The notes beneath the pieces were generated by a model. That model saw only the letters and a list, made by a program, of their open reading frames with translations. It was not told the DNA's origin and did no database searches. A stretch of 64,000 nt of DNA from contig CAMZMU010000107.1 of NCBI GenBank assembly GCA_947311845.1, positions 22,735,326 to 22,799,325 of the forward strand. Reading direction: 5' to 3'. The translations under genes and the position numbers were made by a program. Of the stretch, positions 36,801-47,909 are shown one piece after another. Numbering within the stretch: the stretch's first letter is position 1; each line of letters begins with the position of its first letter. Source of the stretch: Poa pratensis. Its lineage: Eukaryota > Streptophyta > Magnoliopsida > Poales > Poaceae.

Positions 36801-37399
36801 CTGCTGCTGCGCGTCAAGCTTGGCTATCATTGGCTATCGGGCTACAACGCAGATGGTGGCTTGGAGGATGTAGTGGTGACGTGCAAATACTATTGCATCA
36901 ATATCGATTGGAATTTCTATGGTGGTGTGCAATACTATTAATAGTGGGATTGAAGTTCTTTACATTATGCCTTGCAAGTTTCGATCGGCTTATTTTCATT
37001 GGATAGTATATTGTTTGTGTGACTATGTGAGGAGAAGGTGTTTTCCATCCTGTATGTTCATGTTCATAAATGTGTTCACAATCAAACAAAAAAAATATTA
37101 TGTTTATCTTCAAGATATTTTCTCATTTCGCCAATCATGTGTTTTTGTACTACATTTATCACGAATTGTTATCAATAGACCATGGCATGATCACGAGACT
37201 AGAGGTGATAGTACCCAAAGATGATACTTTAATCATTCTTCAACGTTATAATGTTACAAGGTTTAAAATCGTGGAGAGAAATAGTTTCTTTTGTATAATA
37301 TATCGTTGCGAGGAAGAGTTAAAGTTATTGCATAATTTCTACTAATACCGAATGTCCAAAATTTTGCTGATACTTTGTCAAAGTAGAAAATTTTACACT

Positions 37400-37445
<46 letters not shown>

Positions 37446-37507
37446 TTGATGGCAACTTTTTTTTGGGTAAAAGAAGAATACGTGCATTGCACGTGCACAA
37501 TTACTAG
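33819..37507 (+). mobile_element. Unique 3' part of Helitron H1
   Basis: 3.7 kb of AT-rich sequence between the last tandem unit and the Helitron 3' end. Several short stretches look like exon pieces between CAG and GT signals (for example a frame reading KECPVCFKLLEEHV near 35,887), which may be captured gene fragments. None is long enough to name. Ends with an AT microsatellite and the terminal hairpin. Confidence 0.5.
37404..37440. repeat. (AT)n microsatellite
   Basis: A perfect AT dinucleotide run of about 18 units just inside the Helitron H1 3' end. Likely length-polymorphic. Confidence 0.95.
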
Positions 37508-37552
37508 TACTGTAAATAGACTAGACCGTGCAACAAGGAGGCCATCAGTGGG

Positions 37553-37946
37553 GATTTCTTACTCCTGAGTTTCAGTGCTCCAGTGTTTAAAACAAATTCA
37601 AAATCATATTTTAAAGTTTCACGAGAATGTGAAAACAATCATGGATATTCTCAATGAAGTATTCTAAAAGCATGCAAAATTTCAGTTAGAAATACTTTTT
37701 ATTTTGATCTACACAAAAAAGATAAATGTACATATCTAAATATATAGCGTTTCAAATCTCCAAAAGTTTTACGATTTTGCTATTTTTGTGTAGCCCATAA
37801 TAAAAAGAATTTTGCGTTGTGATTTTGCACGTTTGTAGGCTACATCATGGACTACAGCTAGAATTACTTTTAATTTATTTTAAAATTTCTAAATATTTTT
37901 TGATTTTTTGTAAAAGAGAGCACTGGAGCTTGGGAGCACAAATGAC
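37553..37946. mobile_element. Possible short fold-back / MITE-like element
   Basis: GTGCTCCAGTG near 37,574 is mirrored by CACTGGAGC near 37,920, with A/T-rich sub-terminal sequence on both sides. The match is short and imperfect and no target duplication was found. Confidence 0.35.
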
Positions 37947-38026
37947 TTTCCGGTCATATTCATCGCTTTAAACGATGTTGGTCCTTCAGTCGTCTCAAGC
38001 CTCCTAGATGGCTGTATTTAGAATTA

Positions 38027-39206
38027 GAGCTAATAACATTGGAAGTACACAAACTTATCTCACATGTGCAAACTCATACAACTTTTAAATTGGGATCAAC
38101 TAGTACAATAACTTGTCCTGCAGTGCAAAAAACGTCCAAACTCGTTCTCACGTCGACACGTGGCGTTGATACTTTTGCAAAAATAACCTTGCATGTGTTT
38201 ATATGACGACGTGACCATCCCCACCTTTCTCCATTAACAGCTGCACCGTGGCTTCGAGCCTTCAACCCCCCTGCTTGACGACGTGCACCGACCGTGCTGG
38301 CCGGCTATGCGAGCTGCTGCCTGCTAGCTGTTCCGTTGGTATGTGCTTGCTACTGCGAGTAGAACTGATGCTGGTGCGTGTGGCCACGCTGGTAGCTCCA
38401 CCGCCGGCGGGAGAGCTTTAAGGCCAGGTTCATCGACGCACACATGTACCCGTGTTCGTCGCCGGCATGTAACTAGAGGACGCAGATGCGGTGGCGCCCA
38501 CAACCGCACGACGGCGTGGTTCCACAATTTGCAACCCTGCACGAACAACTCATCGGCAATGAGAGGCAGCACGAAAAAGTTCGGAAGATGTGCCCGCCGA
38601 TCTGGTAGCAGGGCCGCCGGGACGTCCCCAAGGTTCTGCTTCTCGTTGGATGAAAATCAAGACGAGGCCGGGAATAGATCCCGCATCCTATCCGCAGCCA
38701 TACAGCGCGTGCATGGCCATGTCGCTCACGTTCCCAGTGTTCGAGCCCTCCAAGCAAAAAACGGTTTATTCACAATGCGTCAATCTCTGAAACTAGCCAG
38801 CTGGTGTATACAAATCAGAGAATACGGTAACTTGGTAACATATAAAAAGTACAAGATTTTCATGCACTCAATGGTGTACCGTGTACACACGCACCAGCAG
38901 CAGTTCTGCTCGCAGTAGCAAGCACGTACCAACAGAATAGCTAGCACGCAGCAGCTAGCAGAGCAGGCCAACACGGTCAAGTGCACGTCAACAGGCATGG
39001 GAAAAGAGGGGAAGGTCACTTCTGCCATATAAAGACATGCAAGGGTGCTTTTGCCAAAATATCAACGCCACATGTCAATCTGAGAACGAGTTTGGACGTT
39101 TTTGCACCGCATGACAAGTTGTGGTACCAATTTAGCCCAATTTGAAAGTTGTTGTATGAGTTTGCACATGTAAGACAAGTTTGTGTACCTCCTGTGTTAT
39201 TAGCTC
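38027..39206. mobile_element. Mutator-like element with long terminal inverted repeats
   Basis: 1180 bp flanked by the perfect 9-bp target duplication TTAGAATTA (38,018-38,026 and 39,207-39,215). The ends are GAGCTAATAAC at left and its inverse GTTATTAGCTC at right. The inverted repeats extend to about 38,382 and from about 38,886 (roughly 320-355 bp each, with indels). A 9-bp duplication plus long TIRs is the Mutator signature. The central 500 bp (38,383-38,885) is GC-rich at its left, codes for no transposase, and could be a captured gene piece (Pack-MULE-like); I do not recognise the source. Transcription across it would give a long hairpin RNA. Confidence 0.85.
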
Positions 39207-39215
39207 TTAGAATTA

Positions 39216-40913
39216 TGTTGGTTGCGAGCCTTGTACAGCTTTTTTCTGAGATACAAATTTGGTCTCTTACTTGTGTGATGTCCCGCGCTAAACTTAAACC
39301 ACCCCGTAATCAAGCCCTAAAAGAAAATACCAATCGGTCGTTTCCCCTGAGCTACCCTCTTCGCTTACAGAGAGGGGGAACGTCGCGCTGAGTTTTTGCA
39401 AGGTTGAAGATGGCACGACCTCGCGTGCGTACATGAGTATACGGCGGGAGAAATTTTGTCATTGCATGTCATTTCACTTCCCCTGTTTTACCCCATATGG
39501 CATGCTGCGAAAATCCCCGTCACCACCCCCCCTCCCCTCCCAGGTCCTCCCTCCCTGCAAGCTTCTTTACCAAGGAGAAAGTAAGTGAAACATTTTCTCT
39601 CCGACTGGCCCGCTTCCTGCTCTCGACTTCTCGCTGCTTCGGCTTGAACGTCACTAGGGCTTGGGCGGCTACCGCCGGGTTTGCTCTGGGAGCCATTGAG
39701 CCGTACCTGCCGCCGTCCGCGCAGACACGAACGGTTGCTCTTATGCCATCTCTCTGAAATTTATGTGGTTCTTTTATGTGAACCATTAAAATCATCGGAA
39801 GGCACCGAGATCACAAGGAACAATGTGACGCAGTGTTGCTAAAAATATATATAGTAAACTTGAGATACAACGCATGGCTCTGTCGGCAGTGGCGCCATGG
39901 CGAAGAGCATGGCTCCTTTCGTTTGGGAGCCACAAAAAAAGTCAGATTATGAATATTTTTCAAAATAGGTTCATTTTGTGCTGAAGTTTTGTCCTAAGGT
40001 TATTTTTGTGTTTTTTTTCACTACTGATGAACAACGTGAGCTCCCACTAACATAGATCCCGCGTCCAAGAACGGAGAACGTATGCGCGTGTACAACACGC
40101 CCACACCTGTACAGTACATGAAGCAGGTGCTGTCCACTAGCCAGCCTGAGAAGGTAAGACCGAGTTCTCTTCCGGCTCGTAGTACTATCGCGTCTTCCTC
40201 CCGTTGAATGGGAAGACTTTAAAAAAAGAATGAGAGGAGAGTTTGCCGGATGCTATCCGATTGTCGACATAAGGAGGATGACGCGACGACGCGGAAGTCG
40301 GAAGAGACAAGGCCTCTCTCCTGAAACTGAAAACAGCAGTCTCGTCCTGATGCATGGGCACATCACCATCAGCAACCAACGATCTTCGGCGCTTGAACAC
40401 GGGACAAATAATCCAGGCCACGCAGTTGTCCGCCCACCAAAAATCATCATGTCGCCGGAGCCGTGGCCGATCATCCAGATTCCAGGCACCCATGCTACAG
40501 GATCCTCTCCTTTCAACCCAGCACAGGTGGAGGTGGGCATAATAATTGGCACAGGAGGGCAATGCATGGCCGGCCTCTTGAATCCCTCCGCTAATGGCCA
40601 AACCATCACACCACGTCAAGATCGACCTCGTTATGCAACGCAACGGCACCCATGTGAAGAATTTACGTTTTGGTTCCGCGCTCTCCGAGCTAGATTCTGT
40701 AGAGAAGAGGGGGCGGGGCCTCTGAGACCGATGCGTCAACGATAAGCTCTCCGACCGACCTGATTCCGTACTGTCCATTGCCGATCGATCATTCGCCTCC
40801 ATTACGATCATCCGTCTAGATCACGTGATTAGGACGGTAACCGAGAAACGAGGCGTAGTGGATTACTCGTGGCGTGCTGCGCTTGGCCATGGGTGGAGCC
40901 GGAGGAGGCGTCG
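39216..40913. other. Unassigned intergenic sequence
   Basis: About 1.7 kb. A GC-rich part at 39,490-39,740 and several open frames (up to 208 codons at 40,185-40,811, minus) are present, but none shows a domain, splice context or family resemblance I can support. The last part (40,860-40,913) adjoins the pseudogene on its right. Confidence 0.4.
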
Positions 40914-41796
40914 CTAGCGCCGGAGGCCACGTTGGCCCCCCTTGGCAACGTCGGAGTCGGGGTCCCAGGCCTGCAGAGCCTCGCGGTCCTGCCACCGCGA
41001 CCACGGAGTTGCCGGTGTAATCACACGCCTGGCTGCTGCCTCTACCTCCTTCGCAAACGCGCGGAGTGCCCTCGCCAGGTCGGGCCACATCCCGAGCTCC
41101 TCTTTTTTTTTAGTAAGTATGCCAAAGTGACATACCTTATTTATATAGAAGGATAGAACAACATTTACAAGAAACCAGTCCTACACTGCAAACAGCGAGG
41201 CCAGCCAACACACGCACGCTACCCCCAAAAATCCCGAGCTCCTCTAAATTGGAGGTGTCGATGGTAGCCTGGAGGAAAAGAGTCCATGGGCTCCTCCGGA
41301 GCGGCGGCGGGCGGCGCTGGCGCTTGGGCCCGAAGTAGGCTTACCATTCGGGCTCAGGCTCCTCCTTGACGACGCCTTCCTCCTAGTCCATGTAGTCGTC
41401 ATCCTCGTCCACCACGGGGTTGTCCGCCTGTGGCGTGTGGGCGGCAAAGTAGAAACGGCGACGCTCATCATGCTCCGCCTCGGACCATCTACCCTATAGA
41501 TTGGAATCGATGGCCTAGGGCGGGTTGTGAACGAGGTCCGGCAAGAGGAAGGAGGGGCGCCGCCGGATCTCCCTGAGCCGCGCCCAGCCAGTACGGGGAA
41601 TGGCCGACACCGGAATACGGCGGCGGTTGAGGTGCCAGCCGCATGGGAGATACACGTCGCCACACGGGAGTGGCTCGGCGATTTCCCAATACAGCTGGGC
41701 CACCTCGGTCGAGACCTTCGCGCGGTCGTGGCGGCGGCCGGAGAAGGACATGACTTCTTTGTTGTTGCGGTCGGGCTTCCACCAAGATGGTTTCAT
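40914..41796 (-). pseudogene. Pseudogene of a repetitive grass ORF family, split by a LINE tail
   Basis: Starting at an ATG (41,796, MKPSWWKPDRNN) one minus-strand frame reads through VAQLYWEIAEPLPCGDVYLP and GWHLNRRRIPV to a TAG at 41,515. It stays in frame past further stops (after DSNL, YMD and EPEW) into FGPKRQRRPPPLRRSPWTLF, then across the LINE insertion into LARALRAFAKEVEAAARR and WQDREALQAWDPDSD, ending at TAG 40,914. This resembles a low-complexity ORF family met many times in wheat and barley near DNA-transposon ends; its function is unknown to me. The four internal stops show it is dead. The leader to the right ends near a GGGCATCTCCAACGG-type inverted end (about 42,160), so it may belong to a transposon whose left end is lost. 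Confidence 0.6.
41104..41230 (-). mobile_element. 5'-truncated LINE tail with 15-bp target duplication
   Basis: A 127-bp insertion with poly-T at its left edge (poly-A on the minus strand), flanked by perfect copies of ATCCCGAGCTCCTCT (41,089-41,103 and 41,231-41,245). Poly-A plus a long target duplication mark target-primed retroposition. The body (minus CTTGTAAATGTTG, CTATATAAATAAGG) looks like the 3' end of a plant LINE. It lies in the reading frame of the pseudogene. Confidence 0.85.
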
Positions 41797-42140
41797 GACC
41801 GGCGACGGGAGCTAGGGGTTGGGGAGCACGGGCCAAGGTTTTGCGACTAGGGTTTGGTCACGGGAGTGGGGACGAAGCTGTAGGAACTGGAGTGAGATGT
41901 GGATGGTGGCCGTGCCATTAAAAATGACACGCCGAGAGAGATGACAAGGCGTTGTGTCTGTGTCAATTGGACCTGGGGGGACATCAACGGACACACGGCC
42001 GTGTCCTTCCTCATCCGCGTAGACCGCAAAACCGGACGAAACTTGAGCATGATTTGGGGCATGACAGACATGTCCGCTGCAATGTACGGACATGTCCAGT
42101 GTACGCGCCGACACCAACGGATACACGATATCCGTTTGGA

Positions 42141-42163
42141 GGGCCGTTGGAGATGCCCTAACC
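42141..42163. mobile_element. Right terminal inverted repeat of a DNA transposon
   Basis: GGGCCGTTGGAGATGCCCTA reads inversely as TAGGGCATCTCCAACGGCCC, a typical grass Harbinger-like end. The matching left end was not found within the window, so the element holding the pseudogene is probably truncated. Confidence 0.45.
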
Positions 42164-42358
42164 TTGAACCACATGTTGGTTCTCTACAATACAGCATGTC
42201 GTCACGATTCCCATGCCTACACCAAATTAACATAGTACGATACATCAATACCCGACCATATCTTCTTTTTGGTCGATCAATCTCATCAGTAATTAATTAG
42301 TACTAAAAATGCTGACGCGCTCCCACATCTTCGCCGCTAATCTCGGCCACGTGGGTAA
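42164..42358. other. Short spacer between two transposon ends
   Basis: 195 bp of AT-rich sequence with a CACGTG core near 42,348. No gene or element recognised. Confidence 0.4.
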
Positions 42359-42440
42359 GAGCATCTCCACCGACACCCCCCAATTGACCCCCAACGTTCC
42401 AATGCGGGTCCGGACGCAAAAAAAAAAACACCCACAACGG
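42359..42440. mobile_element. Left end of a Harbinger-like element, cut by the Copia LTR
   Basis: GAGCATCTCCACCGACACC at 42,359 starts another element with a Harbinger-like end. After about 80 bp it is interrupted by the Copia LTR (TGTAGGG at 42,441). The rest should lie beyond the Copia element, outside what I can identify. Confidence 0.5.
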
Positions 42441-42954
42441 TGTAGGGTTACGTGCAAGAATTTAAAAAAAAATCATCTTACATAACCGCCAAGATCTACT
42501 ATGATGATATGCAGCACCCCATAATGCCAAATCTAGAACTTACAAACACCATTGCGGAAGATGGAGTTTACCGATGACGATATTGGTGAAGCCTAATTAA
42601 TATTCTCACGTCCACGCCAGGAGGTGAGAATGTTGCCGATTCCCTCATGAGGATCGCTTGCACAATCCCTCTTCTAGTATCCGCGCATCCACTTGCGCCA
42701 ACCCGCCAGCGCTCCGCCGTTCAGGACGATGAGTGATAGCCTTTCAGCGTAGTACTAGTGGTAGAACTAATCTACAGATATTATAGAGGGTTTCTCAACA
42801 CATGAGATCTAGAGAGAAAGATAGCTCCGGTAGAGGACACCTCGAGAACCTGGAGAAATTGATGTGTAAAGCCCCATGGGGGTTGGGGAGTATATATAGT
42901 GGGGAGGAGGGCTAGGCATGCTTGGGGAGGGGGCACACCCTCCCCCATGGTGCT

Positions 42955-44519
42955 TGATGACGTGGATCACACGTTCGTTGGGAGACCCCAAGAGGAAGGT
43001 ATGAAGCAGTGTAGCAGCAGTTCCCTCAGTATGAAACCAAGATTTAATCGAACCAGTAGGAGTAAGAAATCACTTCTGAACGTTGTCAGTGGCGCGCTGA
43101 CGTGGAACCTGCACACAACACAATCAAACTACTTTGCCCCAACGAAACAGTGAGGTTGTCAATCTCACCGGCTTGCTGAAAACAAAGGATTAAACGTATG
43201 GTGTGGAAAATAGTAAATTGCAGAGAATGAAAAGGAACAATGATTGCAGTTGGTTGTATTATCAGTGTAAAAGAATGGACCGGGGTCCACAGTTCACTAG
43301 TGGTGTCTCTCCATAAAAGATAACTAACATGCTGGGTGAACAAATTACAGCTGGGCAATTGACAAAATATTGAGCGCATGACAATGCATATATATGACAT
43401 GATGATTACTATGATATTCATGTGGGCATTACGACAAAATACATAGACCGTTATCCAACAGCGTCTATGACTAATAATCCACCTCCAGGTTGTCATACCG
43501 AGTTCCCCGTTGGTATTAAGTTGCAAGCAACGGATAATCGCATTAAGTAATGTGCGTAATGTAAACAAATGCATTAGACCTAACGGCGCACCCTTAAGCT
43601 AAGCATCGGTTATTTTATCCCTAGTGGCAACAGCACATCCACAATCTTAGAAGTTGTGTCACTCTCCCAGATTACCGGAGGCATGAACCCACTATCTAGC
43701 ATAAATACTCACTCTTGGAGTTACAAGCATCTACTTGGCCAAAGCATCTACTAGTAACGGAAAGCATGCAAGATCATAAATAACATATAAGATAGATTGA
43801 TAATCAACTTGACATAGTATTCAATATTCATCGGATCCCAGCAAACACAACATGTAGCATTACAATAAGATGATCTTGATCATGATAGGCAGCTCACAAG
43901 ATCTAAACATGATAGCATAAAGTGGAGAGACAACCATCTAGCTACTGCTATGGACCCGTAGTCCAAGGATGAACTACTCACGCATCACTCCGGAGGCAGG
44001 CATGGTGATGTAGAGCCCTCCGGTGATGATTCCCCTCTCCGGCAGGGTGCCGGGAAGAGCTTCTGAACCCTCCCGAGCTAGGGTTGACGGCGGCGGCGTC
44101 TCTGGAACTTTTCGTGGATAATGGCTCGGGTCTAGGGTTTTCCGTGAAGATGAATAAATAGGCGAAAGGGCGGCGGCTGGAGCGACCCGAGGGGCCCACA
44201 CCACACCCGGCGCGGGGGGGGGCCGCGCCGCCCATGGTGTGGCGCCTCCTCGGCCCCTCCGTCTCTCCTTTGGACTCCGTGTACGTGTTGGAAAAATAGG
44301 AGGTCTGTCCAAGTTTCGTCCAATTCCGAGAATATTTCCAGACTAGCTTTTCTGGAATACAAAAACAGCAGAAAACAGGAACTGGCACTGTGGCATCTTG
44401 TTAATAGGTTAGTCCCAGAAAATGCATAAAAATGCTATGAAGTGTATATAAAACATGTAACAATTGGTATAATATCAACATGGAACATCAGAAATTATAG
44501 ATACGTTTGAGACGTATCA
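42955..44519 (-). repeat. 3' LTR of element B
   Basis: 1565 bp, uninterrupted. It serves as the empty site showing where element C entered the other LTR (AGGAGGTCTGTCC near 44,300). Confidence 0.9.
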
Positions 44520-47251
44520 AGCATCCCCAAGCTTAGTTCTACTCGTCCTCGAGTAGGTAAAACGATAAAAACAAAATAATTTCTGAGGTGACATGCTACA
44601 ATCATAATCTTGATCAAATAGTATTGTAAAGCACATGTTATGAATGAAGTGATCCAGGTCAATGGTCTATAGTTTGCTAGCAAGTAGATAATGAGCAAAC
44701 AACTGAATCATATAAGCAAAAACTTTTCATGAATAGTACTTTCGAGACAAGCATCAAAGAGTTTTGCATAAGAGTTAACTCATAAAGCAATAGATTCTAA
44801 GTAAAAGGTATTTAACCAACACAAAGGAAGATTTAAGCTTCAGCAATTGCTTTCAACTTTCAACATATATATCTCATGGATATTTGTCAACACAAAGCAA
44901 TATAATAAGTGCAATATACAAGCATATAAAAATTGTTGCACCAAAGTTGACACTAGTGTTTGCTTCTAGATAGAAAGAAGTAGGAAAACTGACTCAACAT
45001 AAAAGTAAAAGAAAGGCCCTTCGCAGAGGGAAGCAGGGATTAAATCATGTGCTAGAGCTTTTTAAGTTTTTGAAATCATATAGAGAGTAAAAATAAGTTT
45101 TGGAGGTGTTTGTTAATTGTCAACGAATCAGAAAATGGAAAGTACAATATGACCCCTGCCAACCAGACTTTTAAGAGCGGCTCCCATGAAGGACGTTATT
45201 TCTACCAGCAAGGCAGATCATCCCTCTTCTCTTTTGTTTACACATGCAGATATTTCACTGTTTGTCATTGCTTGACTGATAAATCAGGGCAAAAATGTGA
45301 AGAGAATTAAGCGGTTAAAGTTGTAATTAATTGGGACTGGGCACCCCATTTGCCAGCTCTTTTTGCAAAATTAATGGATAAGCGGATGTATATGCCGCTA
45401 GTCCGGTGGTAAAGTCTGTTTGACAGTTGACATAAAGACATCCACCCCGTCCTCATGAGCTTGGTAAACATTGACACAAAATAGGAGTAATAATTTTTGA
45501 ATAGTTTAAAGGTAGCACATGAAAAATTTACTTGGAATGGCAAGGAAATACCACATATAGGTAGTTATGGTGGACACAGATGGCATGGATTTTGGCTCAA
45601 GGTTTTGGATGCACGAGAAGCATTCCCTCTCAGTACAGAGTTTAGGCTAGCAAGGTTATTTGAAGCAAACACAGGATATCAACCGACACAGCAAGACTTA
45701 TATGAAAACATATTGCAAGCATTATAAGACTCTACACTGTCTTCCTTGTTAACCAAACCCTTTTACTAGAAAATATCTAGACCTTAGAGATACCAATCAT
45801 GCAAACCAAATTTCAACGAGCTTTACGGTAGTTCTTCATTAATAGGTTTTAACTACATGATACAAAAGCTTAAACATGAACTACTTGATAACTCAAAACA
45901 ATTGACAAGTATCAAATTATCCAATACAGTGATCTACAAGAATATGTAAGCTTTTTCCATTATACCATCTACCACATGCAACATTTTCTGTTCCAACCAA
46001 ACACCAATCAATTTATTTCAACATAAACTCTCCAAACAATTATAAGTGAAGCAAGAGAGTACTTTCTTTAAAAGAACTAACAGCTCTGAATAAGAGATGC
46101 ATGCAAAACAGGAGCTAAAAGCATAGCAATAGCTAGATAAGAATACTCAACAAGTATAAGTGAAGAATAGGAGTATTCATATGAAAAAGCGGAGCGTGTC
46201 TCTCTCCCAATCAAGAATGCTAGGGTCCAATCAAGTTGACCATAAGAAAAATAAAATACTGAAAATAAAAGCACACAGACGCTCCAAGTAAAGCACATAT
46301 GATGTGAAAGAATTAAAATATAGTTTCACTAGAGATGACCTGATAAGTTGCTGATGAAGAAGGGGATGCCTTGGGCATCCCCAAGCTTAGACGCTTGAGT
46401 CTTCTTGAAATATGCTGGGGTGATCCATGGGAGCATCCCCAAGCTTAAGCTCTTCACTCTTCTTGATCACATTATATCATCCTTCTCTCTTGACCCTTGA
46501 AAACTTCCGCCACACCAAACTCAGAGTAATTCTCATTAGAGGGTTAGTGCACAATCAAAAACTCACATGTTCTATAAGGACACAAACATGACCGTTACTT
46601 TTAACATTAACTACTGCCACTGATGTTATGTGAAGCTCTTCACCCTAAAAAAAATTCCACTCAACACTAGTAAAAGAGAGAATGCGAAAAATAAAAGACA
46701 GAATCTGTCTAAACAGAACAGTCCGTAAAGACGAATTTTTTCGAGGCACTTACGTTGCTCAGATCGAAAAACTTTAAACTAACGAAAGATGCGTACATAT
46801 CTGAGGATCACGCACAAAATTTGCAGATTTAAATAATTTTTCTGTGATTTTACAGAAGTAAAACGGTGAACAGCAGAAATCTGTTCCTGCGCAGAAATCC
46901 AAATCTAGCATCATCTTCCTATTAGAGGCAATACTTGGCACAACAATGCGATAAAATAAAGATACAAAGGAATTGTTACAGAAGTAAACAACTCCTTGAC
47001 TCAAAAAGAAAAGAAAAATTGCAGAAATAAAATAATGGGTTGTCTCCCATAAGCGCTTTTCTTTAACGCCTTTCAGCTAGGCGCAGAAAGTAAGAATCAA
47101 GTGTTTCCAAAGACATTAAAATCTCCCAACCTTTCGGTGGGGTCATCTTTTTTGATCGGGAAGAAGAACCTCCGATTGATAGGAGCATTAAATTTCATAA
47201 ACCCATACTTTGCATTGATAAAACCCCCATTACTCTTTAAAAAGGATCTCC
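44520..47251 (-). mobile_element. Non-coding internal region of element B
   Basis: About 2.7 kb of AT-rich sequence between protease and the 3' LTR, where pol would be in an autonomous element. It has three copies of the purine motif AAGCTTGGGGA (minus) at 44,534-44,524, 46,389-46,379 and 46,447-46,437. The first is the functional-looking tract next to the LTR. Confidence 0.6.
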
Positions 47252-47909
47252 CTAAAACAATATGGTTGGGAGATTTTGCAAGATCATGAAATTCACAGGG
47301 ATGGTCTTATTTTGAACAGTGACCATAATATCATTAATAATCCCTATGCTTCTTGTGATTGTTCCATCAGCATGAAAATGAAAAACAGGGTAATCAACCA
47401 TATTATCAAATTTTAATAGATCATAAACCATTTTAGGCATGATGGACATTGTTGAACCAAGGTCACAGTAGGCACGAAACTTTTCATTACCAATATTAAT
47501 CTCAATGAATGGTTCCCAATCATTTTTTAGCTCAACTAAAGGTTGTTCTTTAAGATTATGGCTCAGAGTTAAATTATCAATTGACTTTTCTATTTTATCT
47601 AGCTTAGTGAATATCCCAGTTTCGTCCACCATTGGGAAAATTGACAAACCACTCAAAATATTATGAGCTTTCATTGTATCAAACTCAGAAAAGGTTTCCC
47701 CTACCATGGTATCTAGAGCATGTTGATAAACAGAAAATAAACCATAGTAGAAATTTTTTATAAGAACTCTCAAATCCATCTTATGTTGCACCTTCTTGTG
47801 CAATTCCAAAATTCTCTCCCAGGCATTCCTAAAGGATTCCCCACTTTTTGTCTAAAGTAATAATTTCTCCCACAGGTGGCACTACGGAAAAAGGAGCAGA
47901 GCTAGACAT
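47252..47909 (-). pseudogene. Athila-type gag-protease remnant of element B
   Basis: From an ATG at 47,909 (MSSSAPFSVVPPVGEIITLD) the frame is broken within 30 codons. A second frame gives the gag C-terminal part (KKVQHKMDLRVLIKNFYYGL), a linker (TKLDKIEKSIDNLTL) and a retroviral-type aspartic protease start: FRAYCDLGSTMSIMPKMVYD. The active-site triad is D-L-G-S where plant Gypsy proteases usually have DLGAS. It stops at 47,252 soon after the protease begins, within the region of NLPTILF. Gag packages the RNA and protease cuts the polyprotein in active elements; this copy cannot encode either whole. Confidence 0.8.

Larger units (their letters stand above)
11006..37507 (+). mobile_element. 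Helitron H1 (non-autonomous, 26.5 kb with nested insertions)
   Basis: The left end begins TCTCCACTATAATATAAAAA after an A (11,005). The right end is a 5-bp-stem hairpin CGTGCATTGCACG (37,481-37,493) followed by TGCACAATTACTAG and a host T (37,508). This is the A^T target, 5'-TC, hairpin, CTAG-3' pattern of Helitrons. After removing Helitron H2 (2.27 kb) and the 17.1-kb retrotransposon complex, about 7.1 kb of its own sequence is left: three tandem 1.14-kb units and a 3.7-kb 3' part. No Rep/helicase gene is present. The 5' end faces the RMD5-like promoter. Confidence 0.75.

Noticed and set aside
40185..40811. 208-codon minus-strand open frame
   Set aside because: Overlaps an equally long frame on the other strand, shows no domain or compositional sign of protein, and has no neighbouring exon context.
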